Source: Chloranthus sessilifolius (Eukaryota; Streptophyta; Magnoliopsida; Chloranthales; Chloranthaceae). Taken from it: a stretch of 64,000 nucleotides of DNA. The stretch is taken from NCBI GenBank assembly GCA_021018995.1, contig CM037586.1:149648060-149712059 (forward strand). The letters run 5' to 3'. Within the stretch, counting starts at the first letter, position 1. Each line of letters opens with the position of its first letter. Both the position numbers and the translations under genes were made by a program. This document shows, piece after piece, positions 31,297-43,918 of the stretch. The notes beneath the pieces were generated by a model that saw nothing but the letters and a program-made list of their open reading frames with translations, made no database searches and was not told the DNA's origin.

Positions 31297-32287
31297 CCTC
31301 GGGCTTATGAAAATACTTCTAATGCCATCAATCGCTCACTAATTGGGCCGGGGTGTAGCCTGCTAAAGTGTAAATATGCTGTATAGGTTAACCGCTTCAA
31401 CTTCACAACAAAGTGGATAGAACCGCAACTCGAGCTTCCAGTGCAACTCTTACAATATCCCTTTTCTGTTCGGTGACATTTTGTTTGGCAGTTCGGCTGT
31501 TCTACATATAACTAACTCTACGAGGAGACGCCGAGACGGTCACCTGCTATAGTTGTTAGGGGTGTCAATGTGCCGGATTGAGCCTATGTTTTTATGATTT
31601 AGGGGCAGCCTGAGCTCCCTCAGTTTTAAGAGGTTTCGGCAGCCCCATGTTGGCCTGGTTGTCACTTGTCACCCCATAGCTGTCCTGTAGAACATCTGTG
31701 ATCAATATTATAAAGATTTGCTATTTCTTTATCATCATATATTTGTGACAACCATTTTCCATTTGGTGGAATTAAATTGGTTCGGCTCATTGATTCAACT
31801 ACATCTCCCAACCCATTTTGAAATGAGTTGGTATTAGGTGACGGTCATCGGCCCACAACATGATTGTGTGCTACAAGGACCTTTAGATGCCAATCTCCCT
31901 TAATTCACAAATCTTAGGAGTTCTTCTAAGTGCCAAGTCATGTAAAGTAGGAAGTGTACTTTCACTGATTTACTGATTTGTATGCTCTTCTGCATTTGTG
32001 CATCTCTCGTGGTTTGACCAATTTGGATTTTGATGAAGAGAGATTGACGAATGCACCACCCTTGTTGTATGCATACGGCAACCCTTTTAACTAAAATAAA
32101 TGGTACTTCCACCAAATATGCTGCTCCATAAGAATTTTTTAAGCTTCATCAGGCCCGATCACATGACATCGTTGAGCCCACTCCCTCGAGTAAATAAATT
32201 TATGGGATATCTGATAAGCTGGCGACTGGCGAATAGCGAGAATATCTCATAGAGAGAGCAAGCATTTAATGGCTCGGAAGCCATGCA
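31297..32287. other. no feature seen
   Basis: Intergenic DNA without a supported gene. Short frames here have no recognisable content. Confidence 0.4.
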
Positions 32288-32296
32288 TGAATTTAA

Positions 32297-33110
32297 GGGA
32301 AATATACCGGATCAACCTTTTCATATATACTTTTTCCATCAGAGACCTTATGTTTTCTCTTTTATCTAAACCGACCAGCTTCAAGCTGAGCCGGTTTCAG
32401 CTAGCACAGAAAGTCATAGATACCCCTTTTTATACTTTTTCCATTCTATATAGTTTAAAATTTTAAATATTTGCACTTTTTTATATTTACGCGATGTGAA
32501 ATGGGATCTATGCCGTCTGATTTCAAGGCCACAATATAAAATCGATGGTGCCAAAGATAGACACGAAAAAAAAGGATATCGCCTCTTAATTTTTTATTTT
32601 TTTTTGAAACAGTTGATATCGACTCTTTAATCAGTAGATGGCAACTCTTAAAACAGTCGGTACCGACTGCTTAAAGAGGGATATCGACTGCTATTTTTTT
32701 TTAATTTTACAGTCGATGGCGACTGTCTAAACAGTCGGGATCGACTATCTAAGCAGTCGATGTCGCCTCTTTAAACAGTTGGTATTGACTGTTTTAAGAG
32801 TCGTTATCGACTGTTTAATTTAATTTTTTTTTTAAAAGGTGATATCGCCTTCTTTTTTATGTCTATCTTTGACACCATTGATTTTATATTATGGTCTTCA
32901 AATCAGACATCATAGATCTCATTTCACATCGCATAAATATAAAAAGTGTAAATATTTAAAATTTTTAATTATGTAGCACGAAAAAAAGTTTGACTTTTTG
33001 TGCTAGTTGAAACCGGCTAGGCTTGGAGTTGGTCGGTTCGGTTAACGGTGAAAATATAGGGTCTTTGACGAAAAAAGTATATCTAACAAGGTCGATCCGA
33101 TAAATTTCCT
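32297..33110. mobile_element. Mutator-like foldback MITE, family A copy 2
   Basis: Begins GGGAAATATACCGGATC and ends GATCCGATAAATTTCCT; the final T replaces the expected C. The 9-bp flanks are TGAATTTAA (32288-32296) and TGATTTTAA (33111-33119), 8 of 9. The arms match those of 8829-9497 in words such as CGACCAGCTTCAAGC, GCTAGCACA and TATTTACGCGATGTGAA. The centre (about 32590-32850) is a run of imperfect palindromes of the type ACAGTCGATATCGACTGTT, around ten of them, expanded relative to copy 1. 814 bases. Confidence 0.88.
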
Positions 33111-33119
33111 TGATTTTAA

Positions 33120-33461
33120 ATGTTGGTATCAGCCTCAGGATCATCATCCAAAAGCTATTCCTCGGGATCAGCACGCTCAATCCCAGAGTAAAATGGTAAG
33201 AGTGTAAAAGTTGAATAAAAATTTATTTAAGAAGATAATTTCTACAGTAACCACTAATTTTTTATGGTATATTACTGTTCTGACGAAAATGTTTGAAATA
33301 GTTTTTCATTTCAATCATTGACGAAAAAGTTCTTTAGATCACAACACCTCTATAAGACCCTGGAGGCATGCTCACAGTACAACATTAGGGTGCGAACATG
33401 TGACCATGAGGTTGCAAGATTGTCAGCCTTCCATTGTGCTACAAGCCCAAGAAACTTACAC
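33120..33461. other. short stretch without feature
   Basis: Plain intergenic sequence between two transposable elements. Confidence 0.4.
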
Positions 33462-33464
33462 TAA

Positions 33465-35556
33465 GGCCCTATTTGATAGCAATGAAACTCCAAAGAGGAA
33501 ATGAAATCAATTTCTTAGTTGATTTTCTAGGAAATGATTTCCTCTATAAATGGATTTTTCACTGTTTGATTAGTGTATTTGAGAAATGAATTTTATTGGA
33601 AATTGATTTATCTTGTTTGATTAGTATCTTTATTTGAAAATGAATTTTTAAGTTTTGATCATTTATTATTAAAATCATAATTAAAGTCAAATATTAACCA
33701 ATAATTTTTTTTAATGATATTCTATTACATTATAAATTAATATCATTGTAATCACTATTTATTACTAAGTTATATAAGTCAAAGTTTGAAAAGTCAAACT
33801 CAAATAAAAAGCCAAACTTTGACCAAACTTAAAATTTTGATAAAAAAAATATGTAAAGCTAAATAACAAAGTTATAAATGCTAGTATCTAATATAAGTTT
33901 ATATGTTAAAATGAAATTAAATTTTTATAAAAGTCACACTTTGACCAAGAGAAAATTTTACAATGTACCAATAAGTTATAAAAGTCCAACTGTAAATTAA
34001 TATAACAATATTCATATATATCGTTACATTACACTAGTCAAAATTTGATCAAATATCCACTTTTAATAAAAGTCAAACTTTGACTAAACATAAAACTTCG
34101 ATTAATAAAAAATTTTAAGACTAAAATATAAAGTTTTATAGTAAACGCTAGTATATATTATATATTGAAACAAAATTAAATTTTAAAACTTGAAAGAAAA
34201 TTTAATTTTAAAAAAATGTCAAACTTTGGCTAATTTTTTAAAACTTTGATCAATAAAAAATTTGATAATCTACCGCCGACCTACAAATTAACATAACATT
34301 ATTCGTATCTATCGCTATGTTACGCTAGTAAAAACTTTGACTAAATATCAACTTTTAAAAAAGTCAAATTTTGACTAAATTAAAAAAAAAAATAAAAAAA
34401 ATTTGGTAATATACTTGAAAGTAATAAATTAAAAAAATGATAATCTCATTAGGGATACAGAAGTTCAATAAAATTAAATTGTATTAAAAAGTTAAAATTT
34501 GACCAAATATCAAACTTTGACTGATTAAAATTTACATTACCAAAATATAAATAATAACAGTAAAAATTACTATCTACTGTTAAGATACACTTCTCAACTT
34601 TTGACTAAAGTCAAAATTTGAATAAAAGTCAAACTTTGACCAATAAAAATGAGGCAATGTATTTTCAAGTTATAAATTAAAATAATGATAGATATTTTTA
34701 ATTATAATATTTCACTAATAAAAATTTATAACATTTATAGAAAATCGAATTTTGACCAAGAAAATATTGTGCTGATACGATATAAATTTGTAGTAGTAGA
34801 CTCTATCTATAAGTAGGTTTCGAGTTTGACTAAAAAAAAAATTTGTGTAAAAGTCAAAGTTTGACCAAAAGTCAAAGTTTGATTAAAAGTCAAACTATTG
34901 ACTAATACAATTGAGAATCTAGTATCAAATTATACATCAAAACGCCAATATCATTTTTTTGCCATCAAATTATTGGAGTTTAAGTTTAATAAAAAATAAA
35001 TTTTAATTAAAAGTCTAAGTTTGACCTTAAGTCAACATTTGACTCCTAAAATTTTGATAATATATTACTAACTTACAACTTTTTATCATGTTTTAGTAGT
35101 TAAAGTTTGATCAAAAGTCAAAACTTTATATAACTTATAAATCCAATTAAAGTTTGATTAAAATTCAAATTTTGACCAAAGTCAAATATTAACTGAAAAA
35201 AGTATGATGTAGATAATGTGGTGGTCATAGTGATTGTGCCAGTATGATGATCATAGAAATTGAAGTTACTTTTTAATAGTCAAAAAATAATTTTTTTTGC
35301 TTTTACGTTTTTTACAAGTAACTTTAGATTTGCAGTCACAAAAACTTATTATTTTGTTAATAGGAAACTCAATTTCAGCCATTTAAATGGTTGAAATGGT
35401 TTCCTCCTAAAATGATTTGGTGTATGGAAATTTAATTTCAATGCGGGGCAACTTAACTTCATTTACATCTCCTTAAATAGTTATCAAACAACAACAATTG
35501 GAAACTAAATTTCATTTCCACCATGAAATTACATTTTTATGTTATTAAATAAGGCC
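33465..35556. mobile_element. PIF/Harbinger-like non-autonomous element
   Basis: Ends GGCCCTATTTGATAGC and (reverse complement of the right end) GGCCTTATTTAATAAC are inverted with few mismatches, and TAA flanks both sides (33462-33464, 35557-35559), the 3-bp duplication of PIF/Harbinger elements. Inside both ends are GAAATGAAATTT-like arms (AGGAAATGA near 33498, ATTTCATTTCC near 35508). The middle, 33650-35250, is a degenerate array of AAAGTCAAACTTTGACCAAA words with no open frame. 2092 bases. At this length it is large for a Tourist-type MITE. Confidence 0.75.
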
Positions 35557-35814
35557 TAAGTATTACCTTATATCCTAATTTCGAAAAAAAATTTAGTAAC
35601 TTTGTATGCACCATTTTTGTAGGGCTTAGAATGCAATATTATAGATAATTTTGAAAAGCATAATAATTCTTTTAAAGGTCTATTTGGATAAATCATTCAA
35701 AAGTAATAAATTTAAATTTTATGAATCTCATAGATTTTTATAGTTTCGGAGCCTGTAGAAATTCATAGGATTCCATTGTTATCCACTGTTTGGATAATTT
35801 AATGAAAATGAATA
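35557..35814. other. possible start of another element
   Basis: Near 35678 AGGTCTATTTGGATAAATC, with an inner GAATTCATAGGATTCC-like region, resembles a terminal repeat. No partner end was found before the LTR structure that follows. Confidence 0.3.
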
Positions 35815-35998
35815 GAGAGGAGAAAGAGAGAGGGCAAGAGACAAAGCATGAGGGAGGATGATAAAGAAAGTGAGTGGAGAGAGGAGAGAGCTTGGAGTGA
35901 GAGAGAGAGAGAGAGGGGAGAAAAAGAGAGCGTGGGAAAGAAAGAAAGAGAGAGAGAGAGAGAGAGAGCATGAGAGAGAGAGAGAGGAGAGAGCGCGG
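35815..35998. repeat. GA-rich tract
   Basis: A nearly pure purine run of GAGAGA and GAAAGA units lies directly upstream of the LTR at 35999. The long frame it opens on the minus strand is low-complexity. Confidence 0.9.
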
Positions 35999-36535
35999 AG
36001 TGATGGAGGTACGCAGCGTGGCTACTCGGGCCATCCGTAGCGCCACTCGTGCACTTGGTGCTCTGCGGAAGGGTACACTATGTGGTGTCAGTAGAGCGTG
36101 CGAAATGAAGACGTGAGAGTTTCGCGATGCAGTCGCGACATGGTTGCATGAGAAGATGATGCAGGGAGTTATGAGCGTAGTAGTTGGGAGTATGATACTG
36201 TGTGCTACGGGCAAAAGGAGTGTGCAATGGGGGTATGACAAACTAATACGTTTGAGGTCATCAGATTGTTTGCCCATAAATAGTGTTTTGATCATCTATG
36301 TGAGAGAGGTGCTGGATGAATGTCTCCCTCTCACACAAGGCATTGCGTCGCTAGAGGGTACGCAAGTGTCTCTTAGGCCTGAACGGGTGGGCCTAGGACG
36401 TTACTTCGGTAATGTCGTGGGCACCCAAGGTGAGGTTGCCATGTGGCCCCAGCCCGCCATCGCAGTGCACATGGGTTGGCTAAAAGCGAGACACAACGCG
36501 GGTATGATAGCACGTCGAAGAGCCCCTCCTTGACA
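35999..36535 (+). repeat. LTR 1 of the compact element
   Basis: Begins AGTGATGGAGG, where LTR 2 has TGTGACGGAGG, and ends CTTGACA, 537 bases. Confidence 0.65.
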
Positions 36536-36537
36536 GT

Positions 36538-36548
36538 TGGTATCAGAG
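36538..36548 (+). promoter_or_regulatory. primer binding site, initiator tRNA-Met type, first copy
   Basis: TGGTATCAGAG lies 2 bases after LTR 1. It is the standard plant tRNA-Met primer site. A second TTTGGTATCAGAGCC word lies inside the leader near 36620. Confidence 0.8.
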
Positions 36549-36988
36549 ACAGGCTGGCTTAGCTTCGGAAGTTGGGCACCGAACGCGAGGGCACGTCAAA
36601 AGGAGTGACTCTGTGACATTTGGTATCAGAGCCGAGTTCGATTCGGAAGGGACGATATTGAAGAGCAAGTTAAGAGGGGAGGACCTTGAGACTGAAGAAC
36701 CAGGTGAATCCGAGATGGGTGACACTGAGGAGCTAGTGGGAAAGTGTGGACCTAAGAACTAGGATAAACCGAAGGAGAGCTTGAGAAACAGAGGGGTGAA
36801 GATAGGGCCGAGGTGTTTTGAAAGCATACTGTTGGGTTACGCAGTTGCTTTGTCATGAAACGACAAGGCACCGATAGGTGTAGTGAAGAGTTGAAGTTCA
36901 TGAACTACAACATCAACTGAGGGCATATTCAAAATAAAGAAGTGTCTTCGCGTCAACGAGGACGTTGACGGTTTTGAGTGGAGGAGGA

Positions 36989-37537
36989 TGTGACGGAGGT
37001 ACATAGCGTGACTACTCGGACCATCCGCAGTGCCATTCGTACACTTGGTGCTCCGCGCAGGGGTACACTATGTGGTGCTAGGAGGGCGCGTGACATGAAG
37101 TCATGAGGGTTTCGCGACGTGGTCACAACGCGGTCGCGACACGGTGGATGGGAAGATGATGCAGGGAGTTATGGGCGTAATTGTTGGGGGCATAACACTG
37201 TGTGCCACGAGCAAAAGGCGTGTGCCATGGGGGTCTGACAAACTAATACATTTGAGGTCCTCAGGTTGTTTGCCCATAAATGGTGTTTGGACCATCTATG
37301 TGGGAGAGGTATTGGATGAATGTCTCCCCACCCATACGGGGCCTTGCGTCGCCAGATGGTGCGCAAGTGTCTCATAGGCCTAGAAGGGTGGGCCTAGGAC
37401 GTTGCTTCGGCAATGCGATGTGGTACCCAAGGTGAGGTTACCATGTGGCCTTGGGCCGGCGTCACAGTGCACATGAGTCGGTTAAAATCGAGGCATCGTG
37501 CGTGTATGATAATGCATCGGAGCGGGCTTCCGTGACA
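36989..37537 (+). repeat. LTR 2 of the compact element
   Basis: Begins TGTGACGGAGG right after a purine tract and ends CCGTGACA, 549 bases. Confidence 0.7.
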
Positions 37538-37539
37538 GT

Positions 37540-37550
37540 TGGTATCAGAG
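37540..37550 (+). promoter_or_regulatory. primer binding site, initiator tRNA-Met type, second copy
   Basis: TGGTATCAGAG lies 2 bases after LTR 2, followed by a leader that copies the first one (CTTAACTTTGAAAATTAGG against CTTAGCTTCGGAAGTTGGG). Confidence 0.8.
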
Positions 37551-37640
37551 ACAAGCTTAACTTTGAAAATTAGGTGCCACACATGAGGGCACATCAAAAG
37601 GAGTGACTTCATGATAGTGGGCCTAGAAAAAAGAGGGTCA

Positions 37641-38850
37641 GTGATTCTTGAACTAAAAATTCAGTCTTCGCAAGTAATGGTTTCACCATTAACACCATAA
37701 ATTGCTTTGAATCAGATGTGGAGATCATGAACCACATATCCGAAGATCAGATATTGATTCCCCATGAAACATATCCCTAAAGTGACAGTGATAGTAACAT
37801 ACCATGGTATACTATGATCACAGATTTGTGTGCCATGTGGAGTCATTTGACCGTCTGATTTTGGGGCCATGGTCTCAAGATCTAATCTATGAAAGATTTG
37901 GACAAAAAACTATTTCCATCGTTCGATTCAAGGTGGTCAACAGTGTTAGCGGTGGAAGTTACAAAGACAAAATCTTTTGGTTGCAAAACTTATACTTACA
38001 TAAAAGAGAGCTGCCAGAAAAAGGAGCGCCTACCATTTTCTTAGGTGACGGAAAAGATAATGCTCCGCTCAAAAAAAAAAAAAAAAAATCGAAAAATATG
38101 GGAAATTAGGATTATTTATTTTGATCCATATTTACAAGTTACAACTCAAACGATGTAAATTGACAGATTCATAAATCCGACCCTTCAAATTCCATTACTT
38201 TCCCATATCTAAACACATCTAGTAACAAAATTATGAGATGGGCAGCTTGAGATTAGATGGGGTTAAGAGGCTTTAAGGGTTAAGAAGGGGTGATTATTTC
38301 AATTTATAAAGGGGCATTTTTTTTCTGGCCAATTGATTGAAGGGTATTTTTGTTCTTAAAAATTGGCAAAAGTTGAACACTATGTGCTCAAAATTTTGTG
38401 GGAGACATTAGTGGTCTTATTTAGGGCATATTACCTAACGGGCGTTGGCTTTAAAAATAGAAAAAACTAGAGAGTCAAGAACCCTTAGGCAATAAACCAA
38501 AATTTGGACCCTGTCAGGCGAATATAGAATGGTTGGAGACCATCTCACCTCCCTTGGACATGCGTGTTCTTTACAAACTTGCACTGACCAAAATACTCCT
38601 ATGTTCTACGGAGATAGGAGCTGTTTACAAACTTTTATTTATGGGGCAAATTCGTCATGCTAAATATTAGCAATTCCCCTAAAAACTCATTTCTTTCATA
38701 ATTAGTGTATATGATATTATATTTCGTAACTAGGCATTATTTGATAAAGATACTAATAGAAAACAGTGCAATTAATTGAGTTGTCTCAAGATGATGTTGG
38801 GCACCGAATAGTGCTCACTGTTTTGCAATTGGATAATGGATGATGGTTTT
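37641..38850. other. no supported gene
   Basis: Intergenic DNA. A 101-codon plus frame (37804-38109) runs into poly-A and shows no domain. A family C-like word group (CACATATCC, GGTATACTATGATC) lies at 37690-37880. Confidence 0.35.
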
Positions 38851-39329
38851 GACCGACATTTAAACAACAAAATAATATTTAAATGAGCTTATACCTTTAT
38901 TTTAGACTTTTCATCTTACAGTATTAAAATTTAATATAAAATGGTATTTAAATGAGTTTACACATTTATTTTAGACTTTTCATCTTACAGTATTAAAATT
39001 TAATATATCATAATGCGTTGTATGGCATACATTTACGAACAACATTAGTTGTCCAAGTGGCAATCCATTATTGATAATGTCTCTACCAAAAAATAATACC
39101 TATGAGTAGATGTGAATCATCCGTTTGGTGAACTTTAACTCATATGCATGTTTTTTTAGGTTGAGACATGTTCCAAGGATAGATTATCACTTAGACAATT
39201 TAGATTGATCACAAATGGCACCACATAGCATAATGGTAAACCACACTTCAATGATGTAAGATAAAAAGTCTAATGTTTATGATATAAAATCATTTAATTA
39301 AACACTATTTTTGTGTTTAAATGTTGGTC
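38851..39329. mobile_element. MITE, family E, with an internal 69-bp duplication
   Basis: Ends GACCGACATTTAAACA and TGTTTAAATGTTGGTC are inverted. Inner arms ACATTAGTTGTCCAAGTGG and CACTTAGACAATTTAGATTG also pair. Within the left arm a 69-bp unit starting AAATGAG(C/T)TTA is present twice (38881 and 38950). Confidence 0.65.
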
Positions 39330-39467
39330 AGAGGCATTATTCCTTTAACAATATAACGTTTAAATGACCTCACAATATTATAACATAATTTTTTTATTTT
39401 ACACCATTAAAGTACGTTTTATTGTTATATCACAAGGCTTTAATCAGTCTAGGTGGCAATCCATCGC

Positions 39468-39601
39468 TATAAAAAATAAGATTATTAACGATGCTATTAA
39501 CAAAAAAAATTATTAAGACTATTAGCGGCATGGATATTAATGGCAATATTTTTATTAATAGCAACAGTTTAAGACTACTGCTAATAATCTTATTTTTTAT
39601 A
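39468..39601. mobile_element. 134-bp hairpin element with perfect 20-bp ends
   Basis: The ends TATAAAAAATAAGATTATTA and its exact reverse complement frame a short AT-rich inside with further pairing (GATGCTATTAACA, GACTACTGCTA). It sits within a family E remnant (39350-39955). The TA ends could hide a TA duplication, but the superfamily is not settled. Confidence 0.65.
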
Positions 39602-40422
<821 letters not shown>

Positions 40423-40779
40423 TATATTTATAACCTATAAAAAAGAGTAAAGCAATCAGACAAATTTTTATTCGAAATGGTGCATGACAGCAAAGCCTTG
40501 GTTTAATTTAGTAAAACTAAAGTACTTTTTCTTATATTAAAAATGAAAAATTATTGAGCATTAAATGTGATGTACATTGCAACATTGATTCTAAAAGCTA
40601 CTATTTATATTATAAAAAAGGGCAAACTATATTTTATCATTGCTTTCTTTGATTTATATATAAATCTTTTCATTATATATATATATATTAGTGGACCCTG
40701 CACGTGAGAGCTGTTTATTTGTAGAATAAATCGTTATAATATAAATTTTGAAAATATTTTTTGTATTTAACAAAAAAAT
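40423..40779. other. no feature seen
   Basis: AT-rich spacer before the large repeat array. Confidence 0.4.
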
Positions 40780-43700
40780 CATTGGGCACTGACATTTCGG
40801 TAAAAATTTTGGTTTTGGTTGGAACCGAATCCGATATTTTCACCAAATTTTCGGGATTTCAACCAAAAATCCTAAACGAAAGTGATGGGTCAAGTCAAAG
40901 TTTCGATGCCCATATATTTTTTTATTTTGTTTTAAAATCCAAAATTATCAGCCTTCAAAATATTGGCCGATAATTATTGGAGATTAGCAAATTATTGGCC
41001 AATTACTTCAAATTTTCTGCCGAGAATTTGAAGGCCACAATTTTTGACCAATAATTTTGGGATTTCATTTCGGTATGGTTTGAAACCGATGAGTTTCAGT
41101 CGAAATTTTGATCCAAGACCCCAATTAAAATGAAGTGTATCGTTTTGGATGAAGGTGTGAAATTCGACCCTTTTAAAAATAAAAATAAAAACACAAGGTC
41201 TCAGCGCAGACCGATATGTATTGGTCGATACCCAATTCAGATCGACCGATACGGGCCCATATCAACCAATACGGATACCAATACTTTGTTGGGGGATCGC
41301 AGAGTATTAGAACCGATATGTATCAGTTTGCTGAAAAGCTTATACGTATCGTCGTTATGTATTGGTATCGTACAAGATGTCATACCTTAGAGCATGGATT
41401 AAAATTTCAACCAAAATCTTGTGGGTCAGGTCGAAATTTCAGCCAATAACTTTAAATTATCGGTCGAGAATTTGAAGGCCGTGATTTTTGACTGAAAATT
41501 TCAAGATTTCGTTTCGGTGGGGTTCGAAACCGAAGTGTTTCGACCGAAATTTTGATCCAGTACCCCAAGTAAAATGAAGTCTTTATCATTTAGGATCAAG
41601 GTGTCAAACTCGGTATCAGGTATCGGTCTATGGAGGACCAATAAGAATCGGCCGAACCCGATATGTATCAGCCAAACCTAATACATATTGGCTAATACGG
41701 GCCCGTATCAGCCAATACCGATACGGAGTTGGAGGATCGGGAAGTATCAGAACTGATACGCATCGGTTTATTGAAAAACCGATACGTATCGCTGTTATGT
41801 ATCAGTATCGCGAAGGATGTCATACCTCATAACATGGATCAAAATTTCGGCCGAAATCCTAATATTTCAGCGGGAACGAATCGGTTTCGAATGCCACTAA
41901 AATTTTGGGATTTGAGCTGAAAATCCCCAACGAAATTTCGGCCAAAATATTGTAGGCCAGGGCGAACTTTTGGTGCCCATATATATATATATAATATTTT
42001 ATTTTTTAAAACCTAAATTATTGGCCGATAATTTGAAGGCTGATAATTTTGGGTTAAAAAAAAAGAATCATTAGGCACCGAAATATCAGTTGGGACCGAA
42101 ACTGAATATGGTATTTTCACCGAAATTTCGGGATTTCGATCGAAAATACCGAAAGAAATGTCGGCCGATATTTTGGTGCCCATATATATATATATATATA
42201 TATTAAACCCAAAATTCCCGGTCGATAATTTGATGATTAGCAAATTATCGGCCGATAACTTCAAATTATCAGTCACGAATTTGAAGGTCGTGATTTTTGA
42301 CCGAAAATTTCGGGATTTCGTTTTGATGGGATTCATAACTGATGCGTTTCAACCAAAATTTTGATCCTTAACCTCAACTTAAATGAAGCGTTAATCGTTT
42401 GAGATCGAGGTGTAAAACTCGATATCGGTATCAGTTTATGGATGACCGATACAAATTGGCCGATACAAATACATATCGGCCCTTGTGAAAAAAAAAACTC
42501 AAGGTCTCGGCGCAAACCGATACGAACCTGTATCAGGTGATACCGATACTGAACTGGAGGACCGAGAAGTTTCAGAACCGATACAGATCGATATACAAAA
42601 AAACCGATACTTATCGCTGTTATGTATCGGTATCGCCCAGGATGTCATACCTTGTAACATGGATGAAAATTTCGGCCGAGACAAATCTGTTTCGAACCCC
42701 AGTGAAATTTCAGGATTTCGGTCGAAAAGCCCCGACAAAATTTTGCCCAATATCTTGTGGTCTGGGCCGAAATTTTGGTGCCCAAATGTTTTAAAAAAAA
42801 AAACTCAAAAATTATCGGTCGACAATTTGAAGTTATCAGCCGATAATTTGATGATTAGCAAATGATCGGCCGATAACTTCAAATTAATTAGTAAATGATC
42901 AGCCGATAACTTCAAATTATCGGCCGATAATTTTGAGTGTTAAAAAAAAAATCATTGAGCACCGAAAAAAATCATTGGTACACTAAAAAAAGTAACCTTA
43001 AAATTAATTTTAAGCATTCCCATGATGTTAAGGTCACTTTTCTGAGATGTATTCGGCCATTTTAAAAAATAAAATAAAAACACAAGGTCTCGGCGCAGAC
43101 CGATATGTATCGGTCAATACCCAATTCAGATCGACCGATACGGGTCCATATCAACCAATACGGATACCAATACCTTGTTGGGGGACCACGGAGTATTAGA
43201 ACCGATACGTATCAGTTTGCTGAAAAGCTGATACGTATCATCGTTATGTATTGGTATCGCACAAGATGTCATACCTTAGAGCATGGATCAAAATTTCGAC
43301 CAAAATCTTGTGGGTCAGGTTGAAATTTTAGCCAATAACTTTAAATTATCGGTCGAGAATTTGAAGGCTGTGATTTTTGACTGAAAATTTTAGGATTTCG
43401 TTTCGGTGGGGTTCGAAACCGAAGCGTTTCGGCTGAAATTTTGATCCATGACCCCAAGTAAAATGAAGTCTTTATCGTTTGAGATCAAGGTGTCAAACTC
43501 AGTATCGGGTATCGTTCTATGGGGGACCAATAAGAATCGGCCGATACATATCGGCCGAACCCGATATGTATCAGCTAAACCTAATACGTATCGGCTAATA
43601 CGGGCCTGTATTAGCCAATACCGATACGGAGTTGGAGGATCGGGAAGTATCAGAACTAATATGCATCGGTTTGTTGAAAAACCGATACGTATCGCTGTTA

Positions 43701-43860
43701 TGTATCAGTATCGCGAAGGATGTATCAGTATCGGCCGAAATCTTAATATTTCAGCGGGAACGAATCGGTTTCGAACGCCACTGAAATTTTGGGATTTGAG
43801 CCGAAAATCCCGAACGAAATTTCGGCCGAAATATTGTAGGCCAGGGCGAACTTTCTATGC

Positions 43861-43918
<58 letters not shown>

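Larger units (their letters stand above)
35999..37640 (+). mobile_element. compact LTR-leader-LTR-leader structure, non-autonomous
   Basis: LTR 1 (35999-36535) is followed by a 453-base interior, then LTR 2 (36989-37537), then about 100 bases of the same leader. The two LTRs share words throughout, such as GGAGGTACGCAGCGTG / GGAGGTACATAGCGTG, GGTACACTATGTGGTG and GGCCTAGGACGTTRCTTCGG. The leader after both starts GTTGGTATCAGAGACA. A purine-rich GTGGAGGAGGA precedes LTR 2. There is no gag or pol. The layout resembles a terminal-repeat retrotransposon in miniature that recombined into a tandem form. No target duplication was found. Confidence 0.7.

Noticed and set aside
35738..36295. 185-codon minus frame
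   Set aside because: Most of it is the translated GA tract (serine/leucine repeats), and it runs across an LTR boundary.
36538..36548. tRNA gene fragments at TGGTATCAGAG sites
   Set aside because: These are primer sites complementary to a tRNA 3' end directly after LTRs. No cloverleaf surrounds them.
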